A stretch of 57,155 bases of DNA from Nocardioidaceae bacterium (GCA_025980475.1 JAICXL010000007.1:1-57155); one strand, 5' to 3'; counted from the first letter of the stretch, positions 27,750 to 36,631 are shown. Notes: a model not told the origin generated them from the sequence alone. Program-made: numbers and translations.

Positions 27750-29396
27750 ATGACTGATCCCGCCGTGGCCGGCCCGCTGATCGTCCAGTCGGACAAGACC
27801 CTGCTGCTCGAGGTCGACCACGAGCAGGCCGACGAGGCACGCAAGGCGATCGCGCCGTTCGCCGAGCTGGAGCGCTCGCCCGAGCACATCCACACCTACC
27901 GGCTCACCCCGCTCGGGCTGTGGAACGCCCGCGCCGCCGGGCACGACGCCGAGCAGGTCGTCGACACGCTGCTGGCCTACAGCAGGTACGCCGTGCCGCA
28001 CGCCCTGCTGGTCGACGTCGCCGAGACGATGGCCCGCTACGGCCGGCTGCGGCTCGACAAGCACCCGGTCCACGGTCTGGTGCTCTCCTCGACCGACCGG
28101 GCGGTGCTCGAGGAGGTTATCCGCGCCAAGAAGGTGGCCGGCATGCTCGGCGACCGCCTCGACGCCGACTCCGTGGTGGTGCACCCGAGCGAGCGCGGCA
28201 ACCTCAAGCAGGCGCTGCTCAAGCTGGGCTGGCCGGCCGAGGACCTCGCCGGCTACGTCGACGGCGAGGCGCACGCGATCGACCTGGTCGAGGACGGCTG
28301 GTCGCTGCGGCCCTACCAGAAGGAGGCCGCGGAGTCCTTCTGGCACGGCGGTTCCGGCGTCGTCGTGCTGCCCTGCGGTGCCGGCAAGACGATCGTCGGA
28401 GCGGCCGCGATGGCCCACGCTCGCGCCACCACCCTGATCCTGGTGACGAACACCGTGGCCGCCCGGCAGTGGAAGCACGAGCTGGTGCGTCGTACCTCCC
28501 TGACCGAGGACGAGATCGGGGAGTACTCCGGGAGCGTCAAGGAGGTCAGGCCGGTCACGATCGCGACCTACCAGGTGATGACGACGAGACGGAAGGGCGT
28601 CTACTCCCACCTGGAGCTGCTCGACGCCCGCGACTGGGGCCTGGTGGTCTACGACGAGGTGCACCTGCTGCCCGCGCCGATCTTCCGGATGACCGCCAAC
28701 CTGCAGGCCCGGCGGCGCCTCGGGCTGACCGCGACGCTGGTTCGCGAGGACGGCCGGGAGGGCGACGTCTTCAGCCTGATCGGGCCCAAGCGCTACGACG
28801 CTCCCTGGAAGGACATCGAGTCCCAGGGATGGATCGCCCCGGCCGACTGTGTCGAGGTGCGGGTGACGCTGCCCGAGGGCGAGCGGATCGCCTACGCCAC
28901 CGCCGAGCCCGAGGAGCGCTACCGGCTGGCGTCCTGCACCTTCGCCAAGACCCGGATCGCCGAGCGGCTGGTGGAGCAGCACCGCGGGGAGCCGACGCTG
29001 GTGATCGGGCAGTACCTCGACCAGCTCGACGAGCTTGCCGACCATTTGGGGGCGCCGGTGATCAAGGGCTCCACGACGGTCAGGGAGCGCGAGCGGCTCT
29101 TCGAGGGCTTCCGCTCCGGCGAGATCGACCTGCTGGTGGTCTCGAAGGTCGCCAACTTCTCCGTGGACCTGCCGGAGGCAGCGGTCGCGATCCAGGTGTC
29201 GGGCTCCTTCGGCTCCCGTCAGGAGGAGGCCCAGCGGCTGGGCCGGCTGCTGCGACCCAAGGCCGGAGGGGGTACGGCGCGCTTCTACGCCGTCGTGTCC
29301 CGGGACACGGTCGACGCGGACTTCGCCCAGAACCGGCAGCGGTTCCTGGCCGAGCAGGGATACGCCTACCGGATCGTCGACGCCGAGGACGTCTGA
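27750..29396 (+). CDS. DNA repair helicase XPB (ERCC3-like)
   Basis: A 548-residue superfamily 2 ATP-dependent 3'-5' helicase, cytosolic, of the bacterial/archaeal XPB group. Seen: N-terminal damage-recognition-like domain, Walker A LPCGAGKTIVGAAAM near residue 209, motif II VYDEVHLLPAP (DEVH, about 300), motif III GLTATLVREDGREGD with the RED element characteristic of XPB, and motif VI EEAQRLGRLLRPK. Full length for the family. Cotranscribed with the helicase-associated protein (10-bp gap). The 3' end overlaps the convergent MFS gene by 31 bp. Actinobacteria keep this enzyme in addition to UvrABD. Confidence 0.93.
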   Translation: MTDPAVAGPLIVQSDKTLLLEVDHEQADEARKAIAPFAELERSPEHIHTYRLTPLGLWNARAAGHDAEQVVDTLLAYSRYAVPHALLVDVAETMARYGRLRLDKHPVHGLVLSSTDRAVLEEVIRAKKVAGMLGDRLDADSVVVHPSERGNLKQALLKLGWPAEDLAGYVDGEAHAIDLVEDGWSLRPYQKEAAESFWHGGSGVVVLPCGAGKTIVGAAAMAHARATTLILVTNTVAARQWKHELVRRTSLTEDEIGEYSGSVKEVRPVTIATYQVMTTRRKGVYSHLELLDARDWGLVVYDEVHLLPAPIFRMTANLQARRRLGLTATLVREDGREGDVFSLIGPKRYDAPWKDIESQGWIAPADCVEVRVTLPEGERIAYATAEPEERYRLASCTFAKTRIAERLVEQHRGEPTLVIGQYLDQLDELADHLGAPVIKGSTTVRERERLFEGFRSGEIDLLVVSKVANFSVDLPEAAVAIQVSGSFGSRQEEAQRLGRLLRPKAGGGTARFYAVVSRDTVDADFAQNRQRFLAEQGYAYRIVDAEDV

Positions 29397-30559
29397 GCCG
29401 GTCCCCGGCGCCGCCGCGCCGTCCAGGCGAGGACGAGGGCGACCAGCAGGATCAGCCCGGCGGACGCGGCATAACCGGCCCCGAAGGTGGTCGCGCCGAT
29501 CAGCACGCCGGCGGCCGCTCCGCCGACACCGGTGCCGAGGTCGAAGGCGCCGTTCCACAGCGCGCTCGCCGCGGGCTGCTGGTGGTTCGGCACCCTGGTC
29601 ATCACCGCGACCAGGGTGGAGTTCTGGATGGCGCCGTACCCGATGCCGGCGACCAGCCCGCCGGGGACCACCAGCCAGGCCAGGCTCCCCCAGTGCGCGG
29701 CTGCGGCGACGCAGAGCATGCCCAGCACGGCGGTGGCCAGGAAGGGCACCGCCAGCCGGTCGGGGCCGATCCGGTCGACCAGGGTGCCGACCCGCCAGCG
29801 ACCGAGCGCGCCGGTGATGCCGAAGACCAGCAGGGACAGGCTCACCAGGCCGCCGAGCCCGGGCGTCAGCGGCAGGAACGTCATCAGCGCGCCACCGGCG
29901 ATGGTCACGACGAAGAGGGCCAGGCTGGGTGCGCCGATGCGCCGGACCAGCGCGCGGTCGTAGCCCGCGGCCTGCCGACGGCCGGTGCCGACGCGCTGAA
30001 GGCTGCGCAGCGCCACGGGGATGGCGAGCAGGGGCGCGGCGCCGATCGCGAAGACGACCGGGAAGCCGACGTGCTCGGCGAGCCACACGCCCGCCGGGAG
30101 GCCGAGCACGTTGGGCAGCGCGACGACCAGGCCGTAGAGCCCGGCCGCCTCGCCGAGCCGCCCGGGCGGGGCCAGCTGCGCCAGGGCGGTCGCACAGCCG
30201 ACGGTCAGGGTGGCGAAGCCGATGCCGCGGACGGCGGAGGTGACCAGCACCGGCGCCAGCGAGTCGGAGAGGAGGTAGAGCAGCGAGCCGCCACCGAGGA
30301 ACCCCAGGCCCACTGCCATCGCGCCGTTCAGGCCGACCCTGGCGATCTGGGCGGGCACGGTCAGCTGCGCACAGACTGTGGCCAGCATCAGCAGGCCGGT
30401 GACCAGCCCGGCCTGCCCGGCGCCGGCACCGCCCCGGGCGGCCCACAGCGGAGCCGTGGTGATCTCGACGGCATAGCTGGTGAAGCCGCACAGGGTCACC
30501 ACGAGCAGGCCGGCCATGCCGGGGAGTCGCCACAGCGCGTCGCGTCCTCCCCTGGTCAC
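29366..30559 (-). CDS. MFS transporter
   Basis: A 397-residue 12-helix MFS protein. Seen: GLLVVTLCGFTSYAVEITTAP in helix 1, RVGLNGAMAVGLGFLGGGS, ALRSLQRVG central loop, GRWRVGTLVDRIGPDRLAVP (second motif A) and a basic C-terminal tail. GTG 30559 is 6 nt after TACGGT; the open frame continues upstream but is not MFS-like. Its last 31 bp lie over the end of XPB. Substrate unknown. Confidence 0.83.
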   Translation of the reverse strand: MTRGGRDALWRLPGMAGLLVVTLCGFTSYAVEITTAPLWAARGGAGAGQAGLVTGLLMLATVCAQLTVPAQIARVGLNGAMAVGLGFLGGGSLLYLLSDSLAPVLVTSAVRGIGFATLTVGCATALAQLAPPGRLGEAAGLYGLVVALPNVLGLPAGVWLAEHVGFPVVFAIGAAPLLAIPVALRSLQRVGTGRRQAAGYDRALVRRIGAPSLALFVVTIAGGALMTFLPLTPGLGGLVSLSLLVFGITGALGRWRVGTLVDRIGPDRLAVPFLATAVLGMLCVAAAAHWGSLAWLVVPGGLVAGIGYGAIQNSTLVAVMTRVPNHQQPAASALWNGAFDLGTGVGGAAAGVLIGATTFGAGYAASAGLILLVALVLAWTARRRRGPAQTSSASTIR

Positions 30560-30659
30560 GGACACACCGTAGACGGCGGAAAACCGGGTGCGGCCCGCGA
30601 CCACCGCTGGTAACGTCGCCCGGCCCCCACACCCCGTCCGCGACCGCGGAGGTCTTGTC

Positions 30660-32744
30660 GTGTCCTCGCCGTCCGCCCCGTCCGACACCGTCGACCCCAA
30701 CCTTGCCGCCGAGCGGCGGCACCTCGCCGACGCCCGTGCGGCGCTCGCCCGGATGCGCGCCCGCATCGACTCGCTGGACTCGACCGCCGCGGGCGACTGG
30801 GTCAGCCAGCAGTTCCTCGAGTCCGCGTTCGTCCAGCGTCGCAAGGCCCTGGCCGACGACCCGTCCGTGCCGCTGTTCTTCGGCCGGCTGGACTACCGGG
30901 CCGACGGCGGCGACTACGCCGGTGAGTCCTTCCACGTCGGCCGCCGGCACGTCAACGACGACGAGGGCGAGCCGATGGTCGTCGACTGGCGGGCGCCGGT
31001 GAGCCTGCCGTTCTACCGGGCGTCCGCCGCCGAGCCGATGGGCGTAGCGCTGCGGCGGCGGTTCGGTTTCGTGCACGGGCAGCTGACCGGCTTCGAGGAC
31101 GAGACGCTGCGGCCCGAGGAGGAGAGCGCCTACTCGGCGATCCTCGAGGCCGAGATCGAGCGGCCGCGCGTCGGCCCGATGAGGGACATCGTCGCGACCA
31201 TCCAGCCGGAGCAGGACGTGATCGTCCGCGCCGAACTCTCCCGGTCGGTCTGCGTGCAGGGCGCGCCCGGGACCGGCAAGACCGCCGTCGGTCTGCACCG
31301 CGCGGCCTACCTGCTCTATGCCCACCGCGACCAGCTGACCCGGCAGGGCGTGCTGGTGGTCGGCCCGAACGCCTCGTTCCTGCGCTACATCGGCGACGTG
31401 CTGCCGGCGCTGGGCGAGATCGACGCGAGGCAGACGACATTGGAGGGGCTGGTCCTTCGCACGCTCACCTCGCTGCACCCCAAGGCCACGCTGCGTCGCT
31501 CGGACCCGGCCGCCGTCGCCACGCTGAAGGGCGACGAGCGGATGGCCACGGTGCTCACCAACGCGTTGTGGTCCGGGCTGGCAGCACCCACGGAGGGCCT
31601 AGTCGTACCCCGTGGTGCCTCGCGGTGGCGGGTGTCGGCCTGGCAGGCGGAGGAGATCGTGGCCTCGCTGCGGGCGCGCGGGGTCCGGTACGGCGCGGCC
31701 AGGGCGATGCTGCCGCAGCGGCTGGCGCACGCGCTGCTCGTGAAGATGGAGGAGGCCGGCGACTCCCCCGACGACCGCGTGCAGGACGCCGTCGCGCGAA
31801 GCCGGCCGGTGAAGAAGTACGCCGACGCCCTCTGGCCGGCCGTCGACCCCGCCCGGCTGGTGCTGCGGCTGCTGTCGGACGCCGCCTTCCTCGCGGCGGC
31901 GGCGGAGGGGGTGCTGTCTCCACCGGAGCAGCAGTCGCTGCTGTGGCCGAAGCCCGGCCGGGCCCCGGGATCGGCGCCGTGGTCGTTGGCCGACGCGGTG
32001 CTCGTGGACGAGGCCGCCGACCTCGTCACGCGTGAGCCCTCCCTGGGCCATGTCGTGGTCGACGAGGCACAGGACAACTCGCCGATGATGCTGCGCGCGG
32101 TGGGTCGCCGGGCGTCGACCGGGTCGATGACGGTGCTCGGCGACCTCGCCCAGGCGACGACGCCGTGGGGGGTGCGGTCGTGGGCGGATGCCCTTGCCCT
32201 GCTCGGGAAACCGGCCGCGGTCGTCGACCAGCTGACCCGCGGCTTCCGGGTGCCCGGAGAGGTGATCGAGTTCGCCGCCCGGCTGCTGCCGCTGATCGCG
32301 CCCGACCTCGAGCCGCCCGTCTCGGTGCGGCGGACGCGCGGCGAGCTCGCGGTGACGCGGGTGCCCTCCCCGCTGGTCGAGCTCGTCGAGACCGCTCTCC
32401 CCGACGTCCTCTCGCGCACCGGGTCGGTCGGGCTGGTCGTGCCGGACTCGCTGGTGCCGTCGACGGCGGCCGCCCTGGCTGGCATCCCCTTTGCGCTGGT
32501 GGGTTCCTCGTCGGACCCGGAGACGGTGGCGGTCGAGTTCGACTCCCGCCTCGACCTGGTCCCGGCCTCGTTGGCGAAGGGCCTGGAGTTCGACCACGTC
32601 GTGCTCCTCGAGCCGGCCGACATCGTGGCCGGCGAGCCCGACGAGATGACCGGGCTGCGGCGGCTCTACGTCTGCCTCACCCGGGCGGTCACGTCCCTGA
32701 CCGTGCTGCACGAGAAGCCGCTGCCTGCAGCGCTCGGGGGCTAA
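30660..32744 (+). CDS. helD: HelD-type RNA polymerase recycling helicase (UvrD/Rep-like)
   Basis: A 694-residue superfamily 1A ATPase. HelD proteins bind stalled RNA polymerase and free it from nucleic acid. Seen: N-terminal antiparallel coiled coil (AAERRHLADARAALARMRAR), Walker A CVQGAPGTGKTAVGLHRAAY near residue 200, motif II VVVDEAQDNSP near 468, motif IV TRGFRVPGEVIEFAA, motif V SLAKGLEFDHVVLL and motif VI LYVCLTRAV. The layout and length match actinobacterial (class II) HelD. GTG 30660 is chosen for GGAGG 8 nt upstream. Placement near XPB adds to a cluster of polymerase/DNA repair ATPases. Confidence 0.88.
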   Translation: MSSPSAPSDTVDPNLAAERRHLADARAALARMRARIDSLDSTAAGDWVSQQFLESAFVQRRKALADDPSVPLFFGRLDYRADGGDYAGESFHVGRRHVNDDEGEPMVVDWRAPVSLPFYRASAAEPMGVALRRRFGFVHGQLTGFEDETLRPEEESAYSAILEAEIERPRVGPMRDIVATIQPEQDVIVRAELSRSVCVQGAPGTGKTAVGLHRAAYLLYAHRDQLTRQGVLVVGPNASFLRYIGDVLPALGEIDARQTTLEGLVLRTLTSLHPKATLRRSDPAAVATLKGDERMATVLTNALWSGLAAPTEGLVVPRGASRWRVSAWQAEEIVASLRARGVRYGAARAMLPQRLAHALLVKMEEAGDSPDDRVQDAVARSRPVKKYADALWPAVDPARLVLRLLSDAAFLAAAAEGVLSPPEQQSLLWPKPGRAPGSAPWSLADAVLVDEAADLVTREPSLGHVVVDEAQDNSPMMLRAVGRRASTGSMTVLGDLAQATTPWGVRSWADALALLGKPAAVVDQLTRGFRVPGEVIEFAARLLPLIAPDLEPPVSVRRTRGELAVTRVPSPLVELVETALPDVLSRTGSVGLVVPDSLVPSTAAALAGIPFALVGSSSDPETVAVEFDSRLDLVPASLAKGLEFDHVVLLEPADIVAGEPDEMTGLRRLYVCLTRAVTSLTVLHEKPLPAALGG

Positions 32745-32754
32745 CGTCGGCGGG

Positions 32755-33732
32755 GTGATGACCCGCGCTGCGTTCGTGAACCAGCTCGGCGACCCGTCGG
32801 TGATCGAGGTCGGCGACCTGCCGGTGGCCGCCGTCGGCCCGCTGGACGTGCTGGTCTCGGCGGAGGCGATGGCGGTCAACCACGTGGACACCTTCGTGCG
32901 CTCGGGGTCCTACGCGACACCGACGCCGCTCCCGTTCGTGATCGGGCGCGACCTGGTCGGCACGATCTTGACGGTCGGTGATGCCGTGACCGGCTTCGCG
33001 GTCGGTGACCGGGTCTGGACCAACAGCATGGGGCACGGCGGCCGGCAGGGCACGTTCGCCGCTTCGGTCGTGGTGCCTGCCGAGCGGCTCTATCCGTTGC
33101 CCACCGGCGTCCCTTCCCACGACGCGGCCCGGGTGCTGCACGTCGCGGCCACGGCGTGGCTCGGCCTGTTCCGGCATGCGGGGCTCTCCCTCGGCGAGAC
33201 GGTGCTGGTCCACGGTGCCGGCGGCGGGGTCGGAACGGCCGTCGGGCAGCTGGCGAAGGCGGCGGGTGCGCGGGTCGTCGCGACCACCTCGGCGGCCCGC
33301 ATCGACTGGGTGCGCTCCTGCGGCGCCGACGAGGTGCTCGACTACCGGTCACCGTCGCTGGCCGGGGACATCGGCTCCGCCGCGCCGTGCGGCATCGACG
33401 TGTGGTGGGACAGCTCCGGGATCAACGACGTCGGCCTCGCGCTGCCACGGCTTGCCCTCGGCGGCCGGTTCTTGATGATCAGCGGGATGGACTCGCAACC
33501 GTCGCTGCGGGCAGGCGACCTCTACCCGCGGGACGCCTCCCTGCTCGGCTTCGCGATCTCCAACGCCTCGGTGTCGGACCTGGCCTCGGCCGCGCGTCCG
33601 ATCAACGCCCTGCTGGCAGGCGGTGCCTTGCGATCGCGGGCCGGTGAGGTCTTCCCGCTGGCGCGGGCGGCCGACGCGCACCGAGCGGTCGAGGCCGGCG
33701 CCGAGGGCCGGCTCCTGGTGGTGCCCGACTGA
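32755..33732 (+). CDS. NADPH:quinone oxidoreductase-type medium-chain dehydrogenase
   Basis: A 325-residue MDR-superfamily enzyme without the structural zinc Cys cluster, so of the quinone reductase/zeta-crystallin type that uses NADPH. Seen: AVNHVDTFVRSGSY, the GroES-like half, LVHGAGGGVGTAVGQLAKAA (Rossmann AxGxxG), ATTSAARIDWVRSCGADEV, and a LARAADAHRAVEAG C-terminus. TAACGT, which includes the HelD stop TAA, is 7 nt before GTG 32755; ATG 32758 is the next codon and an equally possible start. Substrate unknown. Confidence 0.87.
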   Translation: MMTRAAFVNQLGDPSVIEVGDLPVAAVGPLDVLVSAEAMAVNHVDTFVRSGSYATPTPLPFVIGRDLVGTILTVGDAVTGFAVGDRVWTNSMGHGGRQGTFAASVVVPAERLYPLPTGVPSHDAARVLHVAATAWLGLFRHAGLSLGETVLVHGAGGGVGTAVGQLAKAAGARVVATTSAARIDWVRSCGADEVLDYRSPSLAGDIGSAAPCGIDVWWDSSGINDVGLALPRLALGGRFLMISGMDSQPSLRAGDLYPRDASLLGFAISNASVSDLASAARPINALLAGGALRSRAGEVFPLARAADAHRAVEAGAEGRLLVVPD

Positions 33733-33752
33733 CGCACCTTAGGATCCCCGCC

Positions 33753-33812
33753 ATGGATGAGGCCGACCGCGCGACCCGCCGCGAGGAGAACCTGTGGGTC
33801 CGGCACCGATGA
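33753..33812 (+). CDS. 19-residue mini-ORF coupled to the HD gene
   Basis: The ORF MDEADRATRREENLWVRHR begins 7 nt after TAGGAT, the same leaderless arrangement as several genes here, and its TGA overlaps the ATG of the HD-domain gene (ATGA). It is charged and has no membrane segment. It may be a leader whose translation controls the next gene rather than a functional peptide. GTG 33794, inside the mini-ORF but in another frame, is an alternative HD start. Confidence 0.45.
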   Translation: MDEADRATRREENLWVRHR

Positions 33813-34405
33813 GCGACCTGGCCCGCTGGTGGCCGCTCCCCGACCGCACCGACCTCCGCGACCGGCTGTGCGAGGCCTACGACGACCCGGGCCGCGGCTA
33901 CCACGGCCTGCGCCACCTGGCCGAGGTGCTGCAGCGGCTCGACGAGCTGGTGCCGGCCGGCCACCCGACACGGGACACGCTGCTGCTGGCGGCCTGGTTC
34001 CACGACGCGGTCTACGACGGCTCGATGGCCGGCGACAACGAGGAGCGGTCGGCGCAGCTGGCGGAGGAGGAGCTGGCCGCGACGCCGCACGCTGCCGAGG
34101 TGGCCCGGCTGGTCCGCCTCACCGAGACCCACCGCCCGGCCCAGAACGACCTCGACGGGCAGCTGCTCTGCGACGCGGACCTGGCGATCCTGGCCGCGTC
34201 GCCGGAGAGGTACGACGAGTACACCGCAGGCGTCCGGCAGGAGTACGACGCGATCCCCGACCCGGCCTTCCGCACCGGTCGGCGCAAGGTGCTCCAGGAC
34301 CTGCTGGCCAGGGACTCGCTCTTCCACAGCCAGGCCGCGCGGGACCGCTGGGAGGAGCGAGCGCGGGCGAACGTGCAGGCGGAGATCGACGAGCTGGCCG
34401 ACTAG
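33809..34405 (+). CDS. HD-superfamily metal-dependent phosphohydrolase
   Basis: A 198-residue protein matching predicted metal-dependent HD phosphohydrolases (COG4339-like). Seen: YHGLRHLAEVL (first His), LAAWFHDAVYDG (HD metal pair), DNEERSAQLAEEEL, RLTETHRP (further His) and LCDADLAILAASPERYDEY (Asp metal ligand). Substrate unknown, commonly nucleotides. ATG 33809 overlaps the end of the 19-codon ORF as ATGA. The stop is shared with the convergent DUF4031 gene in a CTAG. Confidence 0.85.
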   Translation: MSDLARWWPLPDRTDLRDRLCEAYDDPGRGYHGLRHLAEVLQRLDELVPAGHPTRDTLLLAAWFHDAVYDGSMAGDNEERSAQLAEEELAATPHAAEVARLVRLTETHRPAQNDLDGQLLCDADLAILAASPERYDEYTAGVRQEYDAIPDPAFRTGRRKVLQDLLARDSLFHSQAARDRWEERARANVQAEIDELAD

Positions 34406-34659
34406 CCGGGCTTGCGGCGACGCAGGCCGGCGGCCAGCAGGGCGGCGACCAGCTCGCGGCTGCGCACCGGCACCGCACCGGCGGCGACCGCGGCCTCGTA
34501 GAGCTCGGCCGGCACGTCGTAGTGGTCGCGGTCGAAGCCGCGCGCCGGGATGCCGAGCGAGCGCACGAAGGCGTGCAGCTCGTCGTAGGAGGTGTCCGAG
34601 GCCAGGTGCGACCACAGCCGCCCCCGGGCCGGCACGTCGGGCGGGTCGATGAGGATCAA
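34402..34659 (-). CDS. DUF4031 domain protein
   Basis: An 85-residue protein beginning (M)ILIDPPDVPARGRLWSHL, the DUF4031 hallmark, then SYDELHAFVRSLGIPARGFDRDHYDVP. The family is of unknown function. The start is TTG 34659, which overlaps the CutC stop codon as TTGA; no ATG or GTG fits the family N-terminus. Probably translated by coupling to CutC. Confidence 0.82.
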   Translation of the reverse strand: MILIDPPDVPARGRLWSHLASDTSYDELHAFVRSLGIPARGFDRDHYDVPAELYEAAVAAGAVPVRSRELVAALLAAGLRRRKPG

Positions 34660-35408
34660 TCGACCGGCATCCCGAGGGCGCGGGACAGCGCGTCGTCGAG
34701 CAGCAGCCGCCAGGCCCGGACATGCCCCGCGTCGACGTACGCCTTGGTCCACGAGCGGTCCGGCCGCACCGACCTGCCGACGCCGAACTGGCGCACGCCC
34801 GCCCGCAGCAGCCACGGCACCTGGTCTGCCACCAGGCCGCCCGAGGCCAGCAGCAGCCGGGCCACGTCGGGCGACGAGGCGGCCCGGTCGATCAGCTCGT
34901 CACCCCCGACGGCGAGGCCGCGCGAGGACCCCGCGGAGGCCACCGCGTCGAGGCCCGGCAGCCCGGCGACGTCACGCCAGCCCCGGTCGGTCTCGAGTGA
35001 GACGTCGAAGCCCTGGTGGAAGGTCCACGGAAGGCCGGTCTCGGTGGCCAGCTCGGCGCACGACGCGCGGTCGACGAGCAGGTCGGGGTCCAGGAACCCG
35101 AACGAGACCCCCTCCGCGCCGAGCGAGGCGTAGTCGCCGGCCAGGCCGGCCAGCCGGCGGAACGAGCCGCCGGTGATGCCGTAGCCCTCGTCGACCCGCA
35201 GCATCACCCGCACCGGCAGGTCGGTCTCCCGGACGATCGCCGAGACCTGCGCCGGCTCGGGCGAGAAGCCGCCGCCCTCGGGGTCGCGCAGGAAGAGCAG
35301 CCGGTCGGCACCGCCCTCGGTCGCCGCGGCGGCGTCGCGGGGGTGCAGGACGACGACCTCGAGCAGCGGCGCCTCGCGCCGGTCGGGCTGCGCTTGGACA
35401 GGGGTCAC
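34656..35408 (-). CDS. CutC family protein (copper homeostasis-like)
   Basis: A 250-residue TIM-barrel protein of the CutC family: LEVVVLHPRDAAAATEGGAD at the N-terminus (family pattern LEVCV..A..A..GGADRIEL), LPVRVMLRVDEGYG, SFGFLDPDLLVD, WTFHQGFDVS and LLLASGG. It is divergent from typical CutC at several positions. CutC was linked to copper tolerance, yet its biochemical role is still unclear. GTG 35408 is 7 nt after CACGAT; ATG 35417, which lies on top of the divergent gene's start, is the alternative. Confidence 0.8.
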   Translation of the reverse strand: MTPVQAQPDRREAPLLEVVVLHPRDAAAATEGGADRLLFLRDPEGGGFSPEPAQVSAIVRETDLPVRVMLRVDEGYGITGGSFRRLAGLAGDYASLGAEGVSFGFLDPDLLVDRASCAELATETGLPWTFHQGFDVSLETDRGWRDVAGLPGLDAVASAGSSRGLAVGGDELIDRAASSPDVARLLLASGGLVADQVPWLLRAGVRQFGVGRSVRPDRSWTKAYVDAGHVRAWRLLLDDALSRALGMPVD

Positions 35409-35423
35409 AATGGTCATCGTGAC
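35404..35423. promoter_or_regulatory. Near-palindrome containing both divergent starts
   Basis: GTCACAATGGTCATCGTGAC matches its own reverse complement at 16 of 20 positions. On each strand it gives CAC(A/G)AT followed after 7 nt by GTG, so each -10-like box overlies the other gene's start codon. Confidence 0.45.
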
Positions 35424-35763
35424 ACCCGACGACCCCGTGATGGCAGCACGCGCGCTCGTGTTGCACGACCTCGAGGTGACCGGCATCGCGGACGCCCAGG
35501 TGGTCTCCGCGCTCGAGGAGGCCATCGCCGACCGAGCCTGGTGGCTCGAGCATTGGGCCGAGGGCCGTCACTACATCGCCGGCCTGGTCGCCCAGGACGT
35601 CCAGGACCACCTGCTCGAGACGGCCGGCCGCTGGCCGCTGTGCCGGGTCTGCGAGGACCGGGAGCCGCACGCGCTCTACGTGCACCCCGACCTCGGCGGG
35701 CCGAACCCGACATGGGTGTGCGAGCACGCCGGCGTGGCTGTCGCCCCGGTCGGCGGGCTCTGA
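35419..35763 (+). CDS. Small protein with C-terminal Cys/His zinc-like site
   Basis: A 114-residue cytosolic protein, family not recognised with confidence. An N-terminal helical half (ARALVLHDLEVTGIADAQVV, then AQDVQDHLLET) precedes WPLCRVCEDREPHALYVHPD and TWVCEHAG, i.e. CxxC plus C and H ligands suited to one zinc. Similar short proteins are widespread in actinobacteria. GTG 35419 is 7 nt after CACAAT; ATG 35410 is the alternative and would overlap the CutC start on the other strand. Confidence 0.7.
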   Translation: MTPDDPVMAARALVLHDLEVTGIADAQVVSALEEAIADRAWWLEHWAEGRHYIAGLVAQDVQDHLLETAGRWPLCRVCEDREPHALYVHPDLGGPNPTWVCEHAGVAVAPVGGL

Positions 35764-35788
35764 CGGAGCAGAAGCCGCCAGGACCGCG

Positions 35789-36526
35789 TCAGCGCAGGTG
35801 CTCGGGTCGCAGCACCGGCACCCAGAGCGTGTAGCGGTCGGCGCGGTAGACGCTGCGGGTCACCTCGACCGCGATCTCCCGGCAGAAGGCCCGCCGCGAG
35901 ATGTGCAGCACGGGGCTGCCGGGCTCGAGCTCGAGCAGGGCGGCCTCCTGCTCGGTGGCGACCGCCGCGGTCACCGAGTCCTCGCCCCAGGTCGGCATCA
36001 GGTCCTGCATCGCGAACCAGAAGTAGAGGCTGGACGGCTGCGCGTCCTCCAGGAAGTTGGGGAAGAGGTCGAGCGACAGGTAGACGTGCTGGATCGCCAT
36101 CGGCATGCCGTCGGCCAGCCGCAACCGCTCCCAGTGCGCGATCGGCGAGCCCTCCTCGAGCTCCAGCGCCCGCGCGACTCCCGGGCCGGCCGTCTCGCGG
36201 CGGGCCAGGATCGTCTTCGACTCCGGCTTCTTGCCGCGCCGCTCCATCTCCTCGGTGAAGGCCGAGAGCCGCATCTGCATGTCGATCAGCGGCTTGGTGA
36301 CGAAGGTCCCGCGACCGGGGATCCGCTCCAGCAGGCCCTGCGCGACCAGCGCGTCGATGGCGTGCCGGACGGTCATCCGGGCGACCCCGAACTGCTCGGC
36401 CAGGTCGCGCTCGGACGGCGCGGGCGTGCCCGGCTCCGCACTCACGACGAGCGAGCGCACGTACTCCCGGACCAGCACGTGCTTTCGCCCGCGACGGACC
36501 CGCTCCTTGGCGTCAGCCACAGACAT
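35789..36526 (-). CDS. GntR family regulator, HutC subfamily (UTRA domain)
   Basis: A 245-residue regulator: GntR winged HTH at about residues 20-85 (PSERDLAEQFGVARMTVRHA, GLLERIPGRGTFVTKP), then a UTRA effector domain with LELEEGSPIAHWERLRLADG and a C-terminal TRSVYRADRYTLWVPVLRP. HutC members commonly sense sugars, amino-sugar phosphates or histidine catabolites. It diverges from an MFS gene across about 105 bp, so that transporter is the likely target. ATG 36526 is very close to GAGGAG; GTG 36520 has better spacing and may be the real start. Confidence 0.88.
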   Translation of the reverse strand: MSVADAKERVRRGRKHVLVREYVRSLVVSAEPGTPAPSERDLAEQFGVARMTVRHAIDALVAQGLLERIPGRGTFVTKPLIDMQMRLSAFTEEMERRGKKPESKTILARRETAGPGVARALELEEGSPIAHWERLRLADGMPMAIQHVYLSLDLFPNFLEDAQPSSLYFWFAMQDLMPTWGEDSVTAAVATEQEAALLELEPGSPVLHISRRAFCREIAVEVTRSVYRADRYTLWVPVLRPEHLR

Positions 36527-36631
36527 GTCTCCTCAGCCCCCTCCGGCCACCTCAAGATATCCGGGAGAACCGCCCGCTGGGGCGAAAACAAGGTGCATTG
36601 GGCAGGCCCGGGTTGGGAGACTGTGGGCTCG

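Noticed and set aside
30566-30844. N-terminal extension of the MFS protein starting at 30559
   Set aside because: The frame is open but encodes Arg/Ser/Ala-rich sequence antisense to the HelD start; it is not MFS-like.
27717-31478. A 1253-codon open frame on the minus strand
   Set aside because: It is antisense to the XPB and HelD genes, encodes low-complexity Arg/Gly/His/Gln-rich sequence without domains, and results from the strong G/C third-position bias.
36527-36631. DasR-like operator in the GntR/MFS divergent gap
   Set aside because: No clear dyad of the HutC/DasR type is visible; only a short GATATC and AT-rich patch are present.
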